14,123 nucleotides of DNA from an uncultured Haemophilus sp. (lineage in GTDB: Bacteria > Pseudomonadota > Gammaproteobacteria > Enterobacterales > Pasteurellaceae): contig CAUGKJ010000008.1 in assembly GCA_959600045.1 (NCBI GenBank), positions 1-14,123 of the forward strand. Reading direction: 5' to 3'. Below, piece after piece: positions 1 to 10,202 of this stretch. The position numbers and the translations under genes are program-made. The first letter of the stretch is position 1, and each line of letters opens with the position of its first letter. The notes under the pieces are model-generated. The model saw only the letters and a list, made by a program, of their open reading frames with translations, ran no database searches and had not been told where the DNA came from.

Positions 1-2
1 TT

Positions 3-1085
3 GAAGGAATCGGTCCTCGTTATTGTCCATCCATTGAAGATAAAGTGATGCGTTTTGCGGATCGTAATTCACATCAAATTTATTTGGAACCAGAAGGCTT
101 AACTAGTAACGAAGTGTATCCAAACGGGATCTCTACTAGTTTGCCGTTTGATGTGCAAATGGGCATTGTGAATTCGATGAAAGGTTTGGAAAAAGCGCGT
201 ATTATCAAACCAGGTTATGCCATTGAATATGATTATTTTGATCCGCGTGACTTAAAACCAACGTTAGAAACTAAATCGATTTCGGGTTTATTCTTTGCGG
301 GTCAAATTAACGGTACAACCGGTTATGAAGAAGCAGCGGCACAAGGCTTATTGGCTGGGATTAACGCAGGTCTTTATGTACAAGAGAAAGAAGCATGGTA
401 TCCACGTCGCGATCAATCCTATACAGGCGTATTGGTGGATGACCTTTGTACGCTTGGTACCAAAGAACCATATCGCGTATTTACTTCTCGTGCGGAATAC
501 CGTTTATTATTACGTGAAGACAATGCGGACATTCGTTTAACGCCAATTGCCCATGAATTAGGTTTGATTGATGAGGCTCGCTGGGCTCGCTTCAATCAAA
601 AAATGGAAAATATCGAACAGGAACGCCAACGCTTACGCAGCATTTGGTTGCATCCGCGTTCTGAATATTTAGAAGAAGCCAATAAAGTACTTGGTAGCCC
701 ACTTGTGCGTGAAGCAAATGGTGAAGATTTATTGCGTCGTCCTGAAATGACCTACGATATTTTAACTTCTTTAACGCCATACAAACCGGCAATGGAAGAC
801 CGAGAAGCCGTAGAACAAGTAGAAATTGCTATTAAGTATCAAGGCTATATTGAGCATCAGCAAGAAGAAATTAAAAAACAAAAACGCCACGAAAATACAG
901 CTATCCCAGCTAACTTTGATTACAGCAAAGTGTCTGGTTTATCGAATGAAGTACGTGCGAAGTTAGAACAACATCGTCCAGTTTCAATTGGTCAAGCGAG
1001 CCGAATTTCAGGCATTACTCCTGCGGCAATTTCAATTATTCTGGTGAATTTGAAAAAACAAGGTATGTTGAAACGCGGCGAATAA
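3..1085 (+). CDS. mnmG: tRNA uridine-5-carboxymethylaminomethyl(34) synthesis enzyme MnmG (GidA), 3' part
   Basis: This is the C-terminal 360 codons of MnmG; the family is about 630 residues, so the 5' part lies left of the window. The frame is open from base 3, so the ATG at 45 is an internal methionine, not a start. MnmG binds FAD and, with the GTPase MnmE, installs the cmnm5 group on wobble U34 of certain tRNAs in the cytoplasm. Both family signatures are visible: [15 protein letters not shown] at the very start, with the conserved Cys, and [16 protein letters not shown] at about residues 97-112 of the visible part. The C-terminal helical region, expected to contact MnmE and tRNA, contains SGLSNEV and [10 protein letters not shown] and ends in [10 protein letters not shown]. 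The gene ends with TAA and is followed 12 bases later by a strong terminator. In E. coli rsmG is the neighbouring gene; here two other genes come between. Confidence 0.97.
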   Translation, partial: EGIGPRYCPSIEDKVMRFADRNSHQIYLEPEGLTSNEVYPNGISTSLPFDVQMGIVNSMKGLEKARIIKPGYAIEYDYFDPRDLKPTLETKSISGLFFAGQINGTTGYEEAAAQGLLAGINAGLYVQEKEAWYPRRDQSYTGVLVDDLCTLGTKEPYRVFTSRAEYRLLLREDNADIRLTPIAHELGLIDEARWARFNQKMENIEQERQRLRSIWLHPRSEYLEEANKVLGSPLVREANGEDLLRRPEMTYDILTSLTPYKPAMEDREAVEQVEIAIKYQGYIEHQQEEIKKQKRHENTAIPANFDYSKVSGLSNEVRAKLEQHRPVSIGQASRISGITPAAISIILVNLKKQGMLKRGE

Positions 1086-1097
1086 TGTTTAAAAATG

Positions 1098-1129
1098 AAA
1101 AGTGCGGTTAAAAATAACCGCACTTTTTT
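1098..1129. terminator. Bidirectional terminator built from an inverted pair of uptake signals
   Basis: A perfect 13-bp stem (1098-1110 with 1115-1127) closes a 4-base AAAA loop and ends in a T-run. The arms contain the exact uptake signal AAGTGCGGT at 1100-1108 and its complement at 1117-1125. It lies between the convergent genes mnmG and qorB. The A-run on the left side gives a U-tract on the opposite strand, so it can serve both genes. Paired uptake signals used as terminators are well known in Haemophilus. Confidence 0.93.
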
Positions 1130-1152
1130 ATGATTAAATTTAAAGAACCTTA

Positions 1153-2004
1153 TTAATGGGCGAGAGCTTGTTTCACTGCTACATCCAATCCTGCTGTTGG
1201 ACGACCAAGCAATTTCTCAAGGGTTTTGTCTTCTGAGAATAATGCACCGTTTGATGCATCTACATCCCATTGTGCAATTAAGCCTGCAAATCCTTCATCT
1301 AATCCTGCTTGTACAAGTGCTGCGGCATAATCTGCTGCAGGAATATCCACGTAAGGGATATCTTTACCTGTTTGTTTGCTGATTTCTGCTGCAAGGTCGG
1401 CTAATGTCCAGCTGGTTGATCCGGCAAGTTCGTAAGTTTGGTTTTCATGACATTCACTTAATGCGACGTTTACTGCTGCTTCAGCAAGTTCTGCACGAAG
1501 TACAGACGAAATTTTGCCGTTTTTTGCTGAACCGTAGAAAGCATTGTTTGCTAATGCTGCCGGAATTGAAGCTGTGTAGTTTTCGGTGTACCAACCATTG
1601 CGTAAAATAGTGTAAGTAATACCCGAAGCTTTTAATGCGGCTTCAGTTTCAACGTGCTCACCGGCAAGGGATTTTACGGTATTATCGTTTGTCGCGCCGA
1701 GTAAACTGGTATAGATAATATGTTTCACACCCGCTTTTTTCGCTGATTCAATTACGTTGTTGTGTTGTAATGCACGCTGACCGACTTCACTACTTGAAAC
1801 AAGAATTAAAGTATCTACGCCTTGTAATGCTTCTACTTGACCTTCTGTTTTTGAATAATCAAATTTGCGGGCTTCTACACCTGAAATTTTTTCTGGAGAG
1901 CGTACAAGCGCGATGACGTTTGCTTGTTTTGCTTTTAATAAGTTTAATGCGATTGCGCCAAATTGACCTGTTGCACCAGTAATTGCGATAGTTTTAGTTG
2001 TCAT
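1153..2004 (-). CDS. qorB: NAD(P)H:quinone oxidoreductase, QorB/YtfG-like (NmrA-type Rossmann fold)
   Basis: A 283-residue protein close in length and pattern to E. coli QorB (YtfG, 286 residues), a cytoplasmic NAD(P)H-dependent quinone reductase of the atypical short-chain dehydrogenase/NmrA group. The dinucleotide-binding motif GATGQFG is at residues 10-16 after a beta strand. VSSSEVGQR (69-77) and LRNGWYTENY (134-143) match the corresponding QorB segments, and the C-terminal GRPT motif is at 267-270. The ATG at 2004 has a good ribosome site on the minus strand (AAGGA, complement of 2012-2016, seven bases upstream). It is transcribed divergently from an HxlR-family regulator, as ytfG and ytfH are in E. 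coli, so quinone- or electrophile-responsive control is likely by inference. The substrate is not provable from sequence; a generic NAD(P)-binding SDR protein is the fallback name. Confidence 0.88.
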   Translation of the reverse strand: MTTKTIAITGATGQFGAIALNLLKAKQANVIALVRSPEKISGVEARKFDYSKTEGQVEALQGVDTLILVSSSEVGQRALQHNNVIESAKKAGVKHIIYTSLLGATNDNTVKSLAGEHVETEAALKASGITYTILRNGWYTENYTASIPAALANNAFYGSAKNGKISSVLRAELAEAAVNVALSECHENQTYELAGSTSWTLADLAAEISKQTGKDIPYVDIPAADYAAALVQAGLDEGFAGLIAQWDVDASNGALFSEDKTLEKLLGRPTAGLDVAVKQALAH

Positions 2005-2069
2005 GATGTTTTCCTTCTCGTTAAGTTGAAATGATATTTGAACATTTGATTGTTCGCTTGATGTGGCGT

Positions 2070-2097
2070 ATTATATTTCAATACTTACTTTTGAGAA
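2070..2097 (-). promoter_or_regulatory. Probable sigma70 promoter of qorB
   Basis: On the minus strand a perfect -10 box TATAAT (complement of 2070-2075) lies 16 bases from a -35-like TTCTCA (complement of 2092-2097, 4 of 6 consensus). It points towards qorB and would leave a leader of about 60 bases. A half-site TACTTAC falls in the spacer between the two boxes. The -10 call is strong; the -35 is weaker. Confidence 0.6.
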
Positions 2098-2117
2098 GTA
2101 CTTACATAAACGTAAGT
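2082..2117. promoter_or_regulatory. Candidate operator of the HxlR-family regulator (repeated TACTTAC half-sites)
   Basis: TACTTAC occurs at 2082-2088 and again at 2099-2105, and its inverse GTAAGT is at 2112-2117. The last two form a dyad ACTTAC-6 bases-GTAAGT. One copy is inside the qorB promoter spacer and the others lie just upstream of its -35. The position in the divergent gap fits a repressor site that controls qorB and possibly autoregulates the regulator. The repeats are seen directly; the binding role is inferred. Confidence 0.45.
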
Positions 2118-2170
2118 TTTGTAATTTTTTAAAAATAATTTTCAAATTGTTGATTTTTAAGGAATTAAAA

Positions 2171-2527
2171 ATGGAAAAAAATTTAAATCGTGGGAACGTA
2201 CTGGCTTCAGCTTGCCCTTCTCGCCAAATTTTGCAACATTTAACCAGTCGTTGGGGCGCATTAGTGTTAGTGAGTTTACATTCTGGCACCAAGCGTTTTA
2301 GTGAACTTCGCCGTGCTATTGATGGCGTAAGCGAGCGTATGTTGACTAAAACCCTGCAGGAATTGGAGGCTGATGGTATGTTAATCCGTAAATCCTATAA
2401 TACCGTGCCACCGCAAGTGGATTACACATTAACAGAATTTGGAACAGAGGCTTCTAATAAGATGTTTGATTTAGTGGATTGGTTGGAAACAAATTTAGGG
2501 AATATTTTAGCAAGCCAGAAGAAATAA
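2171..2527 (+). CDS. HxlR-family winged-helix transcriptional regulator, QorR/YtfH-like
   Basis: A 118-residue HxlR-type (DUF24) DNA-binding protein resembling E. coli YtfH, normally a dimer. The start is ATG at 2171, preceded by AAGGA at 2159-2163. A longer reading from 2063 would add 36 residues with no family counterpart and would overlap the qorB promoter, so it is rejected. The winged-helix core spans about 25-90: SRWGALVLVSL, then RFSELRRAIDGVSERMLTKTLQELEADG with the recognition helix, then the wing VPPQVDYTLTEFG. It has a single Cys, C15 in ACPSRQ, at the position used as a redox/electrophile sensor in several family members (for example QorR and YodB). Divergent pairing with qorB suggests it represses that gene until quinones or thiol-reactive stress modify C15; this is inference. 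Confidence 0.9.
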   Translation: MEKNLNRGNVLASACPSRQILQHLTSRWGALVLVSLHSGTKRFSELRRAIDGVSERMLTKTLQELEADGMLIRKSYNTVPPQVDYTLTEFGTEASNKMFDLVDWLETNLGNILASQKK

Positions 2528-2529
2528 TG

Positions 2530-2557
2530 TTTCAAGGTAGGTATTTTCAAGTAGAAT
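2530..2557 (+). promoter_or_regulatory. Possible promoter of rsmG
   Basis: TAGAAT at 2552-2557 is a plausible -10 box, with a poor -35 (TTTCAA at 2530-2535, 3 of 6) at 16 bases. The preceding regulator gene ends at 2527 with no visible terminator, so read-through into rsmG is equally possible. Confidence 0.3.
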
Positions 2558-2586
2558 GACGACAAACAGACAAGATAGATAGAAAA

Positions 2587-3198
2587 ATGAAAGCAAAACT
2601 CGAAAATTTACTGACTCAAACTGAAATTCAATTAACAGATCGACAAAAAGATCAACTTATCCAGTTAGTGCAATTACTCAATAAATGGAATAAAGCCTAT
2701 AACTTAACCTCTGTGCGTAATCCACAGGAAATGTTAGTGAAACATATCTTGGATAGTATTGTTGTTAGTCCTTATTTACAAGGGGATCGTTTTATTGATG
2801 TAGGAACCGGTCCAGGCTTGCCAGGTCTGCCTCTAGCCATTATTAATCCTACCAAGCAATTTGTCTTGTTAGATAGTTTAGGTAAGCGTATTAGCTTTAT
2901 TCGAAATGCAGTACGTGAGTTAGGACTAACAAATGTAGAACCCGTTCTTAGCCGCGTTGAGGAATACCAACCTGAACAAAAATTCGACGGTGTACTAAGT
3001 CGTGCATTTGCTTCGTTAAAAGATATGACAGATTGGTGTCATCATTTGCTAAAGAAAGATGGATATTTTTATGCCTTGAAAGGCATTTATCACGAAGATG
3101 AAGTTCAAGAATTAGACAAAAAATTCGAAATAAAAGACGTGATAACTTTACATGTCCCTGAGCTTGTAGGTGAACGACATTTAATCGTTTTACGATAA
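2587..3198 (+). CDS. rsmG: 16S rRNA (guanine527-N7)-methyltransferase RsmG (GidB)
   Basis: A 203-residue protein, near the E. coli length of 207. RsmG uses S-adenosylmethionine to methylate N7 of G527 in the 530 loop of 16S rRNA; loss gives low-level streptomycin resistance in several bacteria. The family block [14 protein letters not shown] is at 31-44 and the SAM-binding loop [10 protein letters not shown] at 71-80. [15 protein letters not shown] and the final GERHLIVLR also match. The ATG at 2587 has only a weak purine-rich ribosome site (GATAGATAGAAAA), so translation may be modest. It lies directly upstream of the atp operon, as in E. coli, but with 140 bases between that contain a separate strong promoter. 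Confidence 0.97.
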   Translation: MKAKLENLLTQTEIQLTDRQKDQLIQLVQLLNKWNKAYNLTSVRNPQEMLVKHILDSIVVSPYLQGDRFIDVGTGPGLPGLPLAIINPTKQFVLLDSLGKRISFIRNAVRELGLTNVEPVLSRVEEYQPEQKFDGVLSRAFASLKDMTDWCHHLLKKDGYFYALKGIYHEDEVQELDKKFEIKDVITLHVPELVGERHLIVLR

Positions 3199-3200
3199 AA

Positions 3201-3246
3201 CACACTTTTTTTGTGACGATTTTGTGAATATTTTTTTAAAAGTGTG
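3201..3246 (+). other. AT-rich inverted repeat in the rsmG-atpI gap
   Basis: CACACTTTT (3201-3209) is perfectly complementary to AAAAGTGTG (3238-3246), leaving a 28-base loop. It begins two bases after the rsmG stop. The long loop and the lack of a clean T-run after the right arm make it a poor intrinsic terminator. TGTGA repeats lie in the loop and at the right edge. Confidence 0.35.
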
Positions 3247-3277
3247 ATTTGTTTAACATTTTTTAGTGGTTTAAAAG

Positions 3278-3305
3278 TTGAAACTCTTTGTAGCGCGGGT
3301 ATAAT
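3278..3305 (+). promoter_or_regulatory. Strong sigma70-type promoter of the atp operon
   Basis: TTGAAA at 3278-3283 and a perfect TATAAT at 3300-3305 are separated by 16 bases. Transcription would start near 3312, giving a leader of about 27 bases before atpI. The spacer end is unusually GC-rich (TAGCGCGGG) in a very AT-rich gap. The position in front of atpI matches the main promoter of the E. coli atp operon. Confidence 0.8.
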
Positions 3306-3338
3306 TAGATAGTTTTTGTATTTTAAAAAAATAAGATA

Positions 3339-3713
3339 ATGTCTAAGGTTTTAACACAGGCTAAAAATCGATATCAAAAGGCGATAATCATTGAGTCGGT
3401 TTGTCTTGTTGTTTTTGGGGTATTCCTTGCAATTTGGCAAGGTGAAAGTGCGGTAGATTTCAGTTTAGGATTTATCAGTGCTTTTGTACCATTTTGTGCT
3501 TTTGCTTATATTGTTTTTTTTCGCAAACAAGATTTTTCAACAAAATTAACAGCATTTTATCGTGGTGAAGCGTTAAAGTTTATGCTAACAATTGTGCTTG
3601 TGGGGGTGTCCTTTAAATGGCTTGCTATCTCACATTTTATTTTGTTTTTTGTTGGTTTTTTTACAGCATTAGCGTTGAATAATGTTATTCCGTTTTTGTT
3701 AAATAGATCTTAA
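3339..3713 (+). CDS. atpI: ATP synthase protein I (assembly factor AtpI)
   Basis: A 124-residue hydrophobic protein at the first position of the atp operon. AtpI is not part of the finished enzyme; it is thought to help assemble the c-ring in the inner membrane. Four membrane segments are visible at about 15-33, 41-61, 77-95 and 98-120, with basic loops such as FRKQ between the second and third. The sequence is poorly conserved across families, so the call rests on length, topology and position. The ATG at 3339 has only a weak ribosome site (ATAAG), which fits a protein needed in small amounts. An exact uptake signal lies inside the gene at 3446-3454, read as Ser-Ala-Val. Confidence 0.92.
   Translation: MSKVLTQAKNRYQKAIIIESVCLVVFGVFLAIWQGESAVDFSLGFISAFVPFCAFAYIVFFRKQDFSTKLTAFYRGEALKFMLTIVLVGVSFKWLAISHFILFFVGFFTALALNNVIPFLLNRS
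3446..3454 (+). repeat. Haemophilus DNA uptake signal inside atpI
   Basis: Exact AAGTGCGGT followed by an AT-rich stretch, as in the extended uptake motif. It is read in frame as part of Glu-Ser-Ala-Val. Confidence 0.9.
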
Positions 3714-4832
<1,119 letters not shown>

Positions 4833-4881
4833 TCACCTTATTTGCTTATCAACGTAAAACAAGCATAGTAAGGAGGACGTT

Positions 4882-5352
4882 GTGAATTTAAATGCAACAT
4901 TGATTGGTCAACTTATTGCGTTCGCACTTTTTGTGTGGTTCTGCATGAAGTTTGTTTGGCCACCAATTATTAATGCGATTGAAACACGTCAAAGCCAAAT
5001 TGCGAACGCCTTAGCGTCAGCTGAAGCAGCGAAAAAAGAGCAAGCAGATACTAAAAATCTTGTTGAACAAGAACTTCTATCTGCAAAAGTACAAGCTCAA
5101 GAAATTTTAGATGCTGCGAATAAACGTCGCAATGAAGTGTTAGACGAAGTGAAGGCAGAAGCTGAAGAACTAAAAGCAAAAATTATTGCTCAAGGTTATG
5201 CTGAAGTAGAAGCAGAACGTAAACGTGTTCAAGAAGAATTACGTGTTAAAGTGGCTTCATTAGCAGTAGCGGGTGCTGAGAAAATTGTGGGTCGTTCTAT
5301 TGATGAAGCGGCAAACAATGACATTATTGATAAATTAGTTGCAGAGTTATAA
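4882..5352 (+). CDS. atpF: F1Fo ATP synthase subunit b
   Basis: A 156-residue peripheral stalk subunit, exactly the E. coli length; two copies link Fo to F1. The start is GTG at 4882, preceded at five bases by a near-perfect ribosome site TAAGGAGG (4869-4876), which offsets the non-ATG start. A single membrane segment spans about 7-27, and R36 in IETRQSQI is conserved. From about 30 to 130 the protein is highly charged with Ala-, Glu- and Lys-rich heptads typical of the right-handed coiled coil, including [11 protein letters not shown]. The C-terminus [17 protein letters not shown]...DKLVAEL binds the delta subunit. It lies 49 bases after atpE and 12 bases before atpH. Confidence 0.98.
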   Translation: MNLNATLIGQLIAFALFVWFCMKFVWPPIINAIETRQSQIANALASAEAAKKEQADTKNLVEQELLSAKVQAQEILDAANKRRNEVLDEVKAEAEELKAKIIAQGYAEVEAERKRVQEELRVKVASLAVAGAEKIVGRSIDEAANNDIIDKLVAEL

Positions 5353-5364
5353 GAGGCTTAGCTT

Positions 5365-5898
5365 ATGTCAGAATTAACTACAATAGCTCGCCCTTATGCA
5401 AAAGCTGCATTCGACTTTGCCATTGAACAAAGTGCGGTTGAAAAATGGACTGAAATGTTAGGTTTTGCTGCAGCCGTAGCTGAAGATGAAACGGTAAAAG
5501 CTTACTTAAGTAGTTCTCTTTCTGCACAGAAATTAGCTGATACAGTAATTTCTATTTGTGGCGAACAATTGGATCAATATGGGCAAAATCTTATTCGGTT
5601 AATGGCTGAAAATAAGCGTTTGAGTGCGATTCCTACCGTGTTTGAAGAATTTAAACATTATGTGGAAGAACATCAAGCTATTGCAGAAGTTGAAGTAACT
5701 TCAGCACAACCATTGAATGCAACACAAATCGAAAAAATTGCAGCTGCAATGGAAAAAAGATTAGCTCGCAAAGTGAAATTAAATTGCAATGTAGATAGCT
5801 CACTGATTGCCGGTGTAGTGATTCGTACAGAAGATTTTGTGATTGACGGAAGTAGTCGTGGACAACTTGCTCGTCTCGCAAATGAGTTGCAATTATAA
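5365..5898 (+). CDS. atpH: F1Fo ATP synthase subunit delta
   Basis: A 177-residue subunit, the same length as in E. coli, of the OSCP/delta family; it sits on top of F1 and joins the alpha subunits to the b stalk. The N-terminal [12 protein letters not shown] motif (8-19) starts the helical domain that binds alpha. The C-terminal part carries the family pattern [26 protein letters not shown]. The start is ATG at 5365 with AAGAGG (5351-5356) eight bases upstream, overlapping the atpF stop. An exact uptake signal at 5430-5438 is read as Ser-Ala-Val. Because delta docks on the N-terminus of alpha, it could in principle still bind the truncated alpha fragment made by the broken atpA. Confidence 0.98.
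   Translation: MSELTTIARPYAKAAFDFAIEQSAVEKWTEMLGFAAAVAEDETVKAYLSSSLSAQKLADTVISICGEQLDQYGQNLIRLMAENKRLSAIPTVFEEFKHYVEEHQAIAEVEVTSAQPLNATQIEKIAAAMEKRLARKVKLNCNVDSSLIAGVVIRTEDFVIDGSSRGQLARLANELQL
5430..5438 (+). repeat. Haemophilus DNA uptake signal inside atpH
   Basis: Exact AAGTGCGGT, in the same reading phase as the atpI copy (Gln-Ser-Ala-Val-Glu). The following TGAAAAA gives the AT-rich flank of the extended motif. Confidence 0.9.
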
Positions 5899-5910
5899 GA
5901 GGAATACAAG

Positions 5911-7452
5911 ATGCAACTAAATTCAACTGAAATTAGTGAATTGATTAAAAAACGCATCGCTCAATTTGACGTGGTGAGCGAAGCCCGTAATACAGGGACA
6001 ATTGTTTCTGTAAGTGACGGGATTATTCGTATTCATGGCTTAAGCGATGTGATGCAAGGCGAAATGATCGCCTTACCAGGCAACCGTTACGCAATGGCAC
6101 TTAACCTTGAACGTGATTCTGTTGGTGCGGTAGTAATGGGTCCTTACGCAGATTTAGCGGAAGGTATGGAAGTACAATGTACTGGCCGTATTCTTGAAGT
6201 ACCAGTTGGTCGTGGTTTATTAGGTCGTGTGGTAAATACACTTGGTCAACCAATCGATGGTAAAGGTGAAATTGAAAATGATGGTTTCTCTCCTGTTGAA
6301 GTCATTGCACCAGGTGTTATCGATCGTAAATCGGTTGATCAGCCTGTACAAACTGGTTATAAAGCGGTTGACTCCATGGTTCCAATCGGTCGTGGTCAAC
6401 GTGAGTTAATCATCGGTGACCGTCAAACGGGTAAAACAGCATTAGCAATCGATGCAATCATTAACCAACGTGATTCAGGTATTAAATGTATCTATGTCGC
6501 GATCGGTCAAAAAGCGTCGACTATTGCAAACGTAGTACGTAAATTAGAATAGCACGGTGCGCTTGAAAACACTATCGTTGTTGCGGCATCTGCATCTGAA
6601 TCAGCTGCTTTACAATATTTAGCGCCTTATGCTGGTTGTGCAATGGGTGAATATTTCCGTGATCGCGGTGAAGATGCGTTAATTGTTTACGATGACTTAT
6701 CAAAACAAGCTGTTGCTTATCGTCAAATTTCATTATTATTACGTCGTCCACCAGGTCGTGAAGCCTATCCAGGTGACGTATTCTATCTACACTCACGTTT
6801 ACTTGAACGTGCAGCACGTGTAAATGAAGAATACGTAGAAAAATTCACTCAAGGTGCAGTAAAAGGAAAAACTGGTTCTTTAACCGCTCTTCCAATTATT
6901 GAAACTCAAGCAGGTGACGTTTCAGCATTCGTTCCAACCAACGTAATTTCGATTACCGATGGTCAGATTTTCTTAGAATCTAACTTATTTAACTCTGGTA
7001 TTCGTCCAGCGGTAAACCCTGGTATTTCGGTATCTCGTGTGGGTGGTTCTGCACAAACTAAAGTAGTGAAAAAATTAGCTGGTGGTATCCGTACCGCATT
7101 AGCTCAATATCGTGAATTAGCGGCGTTTGCTCAGTTCGCATCTGACCTTGACGATGCTACCCGCAAACAACTTTCTCACGGTGAAAAAGTCACTGAATTA
7201 TTGAAACAAAAACAATATGTACCGCTTAGCGTAGCAGAGCAATCTGTGTTGCTTTTCGCGGTTGAGTTTGGCTATTTAGAAGATGTGGAATTGCAAAAAA
7301 TTGCAAGTTTTGAAGCCGCACTTTTAGATTACGCTCGCCGTAACCACAGCGAGTTTATGGCTGAATTGACCAAAACCGGTAATTACAATGATGAAGTTAA
7401 AGCATCATTAAAAGCGATTTTGGATAATTTTAAAGCCAACAGCGCGTGGTAA
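5911..7452 (+). pseudogene. atpA: F1Fo ATP synthase subunit alpha, interrupted by an in-frame amber codon
   Basis: The full frame is 513 codons plus TAA, exactly the E. coli AtpA length, with ribosome site AAGAGGA (5897-5903) before ATG 5911. Alpha carries the non-catalytic nucleotide sites and helps form the catalytic sites at the alpha-beta interfaces. The Walker A loop GDRQTGKT is at 169-176. Codon 214 (6550-6552) is TAG in RKLE-stop-HGAL; E. coli has RKLEEHGAL. A single GAG-to-TAG change would produce it. After the stop the frame continues unbroken and highly conserved ([40 protein letters not shown]) to KANSAW, with no other lesion. The readable pieces are 5911-6552 (213 residues) and, from the first later ATG, 6643-7452 (269 residues); that ATG is internal with no clear ribosome site. 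Either a recent nonsense mutation, a suppressed amber, or a sequence error. Confidence 0.9.
6550..6552 (+). other. In-frame TAG at atpA codon 214
   Basis: The amber codon replaces the second Glu of the conserved RKLEEHG block. The next base is C. No frame shift, insertion or repeat is visible around it, so the difference is consistent with one base substitution. No tRNA gene is visible in the window that could suppress it. Confidence 0.95.
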
Positions 7453-7470
7453 AAGTAACGGAGAAATAAG

Positions 7471-9730
<2,260 letters not shown>

Positions 9731-9733
9731 TCA

Positions 9734-9750
9734 CTTCAAGTCATTTGAAG
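9734..9750 (+). promoter_or_regulatory. Small hairpin overlapping the atpC ribosome site
   Basis: CTTCAA (9734-9739) pairs with TTGAAG (9745-9750) around the loop GTCAT. The right arm includes the first bases of the atpC ribosome site AAGGAG (9748-9753). In mRNA this could partly hide the site and lower epsilon synthesis relative to beta, matching the 1:3 need. The stem is only 6 bp and AU-rich, so the effect is uncertain. Confidence 0.35.
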
Positions 9751-9760
9751 GAGAACAAAA

Positions 9761-10189
9761 ATGGCGACATTTAACCTAATAATAGTCAGCGCAGAGCGAA
9801 AAATCTTTGAAGGTGCTGTGAAACAAATCCAAGCAACAGGTGTGGAAGGTGAACTAGGTATTTTACCAAACCACACCCCTTTGATGACGGCGATTAAGCC
9901 AGGGATTGTTAAATTCACTCTCGAAGATGGCAACGAAGAAGTTATCTATGTTTCAGGCGGCTTCTTAGAAGTTCAACCTAAAGTAGTAACAGTACTTGCC
10001 GATGTTGCAATTCGCGGTAGCGAGTTAGATGCAGATCGTATTCGTGAAGCAAAACGTGAAGCGGAAGAAAATATTGTGAATCACGCAGTTGATGTGGATC
10101 ATGATTTACTTGTAGCTAAACTTTCTAAAGAGTTAGCGAAACTTCGTGCTTACGAACTTACTGAAAAACTCGTTAAATTAAAACGATAA
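9761..10189 (+). CDS. atpC: F1Fo ATP synthase subunit epsilon
   Basis: A 142-residue subunit (E. coli: 139) bound to the gamma shaft near the c-ring; its C-terminal helices can inhibit ATP hydrolysis. The N-terminal beta-sandwich (about 1-87) shows [29 protein letters not shown] and [19 protein letters not shown]. The C-terminal helical part (about 88-142) is rich in Arg, Glu and Lys and contains [17 protein letters not shown]. The ATG at 9761 follows AAGGAG (9748-9753) by seven bases. It is the last gene of the operon and is followed 13 bases later by a terminator. Confidence 0.98.
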   Translation: MATFNLIIVSAERKIFEGAVKQIQATGVEGELGILPNHTPLMTAIKPGIVKFTLEDGNEEVIYVSGGFLEVQPKVVTVLADVAIRGSELDADRIREAKREAEENIVNHAVDVDHDLLVAKLSKELAKLRAYELTEKLVKLKR

Positions 10190-10202
10190 GTTAATGATAA
10201 TA

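Noticed and set aside
45..1085. mnmG-like reading starting at ATG 45 as a complete 346-residue gene
   Set aside because: The frame is open from base 3 and upstream codons encode the conserved [11 protein letters not shown] block, so the ATG is internal to a gene cut by the window edge.
2063..2170. Longer N-terminus for the HxlR-family regulator
   Set aside because: The extra 36 residues have no family match, cover the qorB promoter and operator-like repeats, and lack a ribosome site; ATG 2171 has AAGGA at good spacing.
3201..3246. Intrinsic terminator for rsmG
   Set aside because: The 28-base loop, AU-rich stem and lack of a downstream T-run make it a poor terminator; kept only as an inverted repeat.
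6550..6552. TAG as pyrrolysine or genome-wide reassigned codon
   Set aside because: No support in the window: ilvA and ilvD end naturally at TAG at the family length, and the position is Glu in E. coli AtpA.
7314..7326. Further uptake signal (GCCGCACTTTT) near the end of atpA
   Set aside because: One base off the core (G instead of A at the first position), so not counted as an exact copy.
6643..7452. Independent gene starting at the ATG after the atpA stop
   Set aside because: The Met is internal to the conserved [14 protein letters not shown] segment, has no ribosome site, and the product is only the C-terminal part of alpha.
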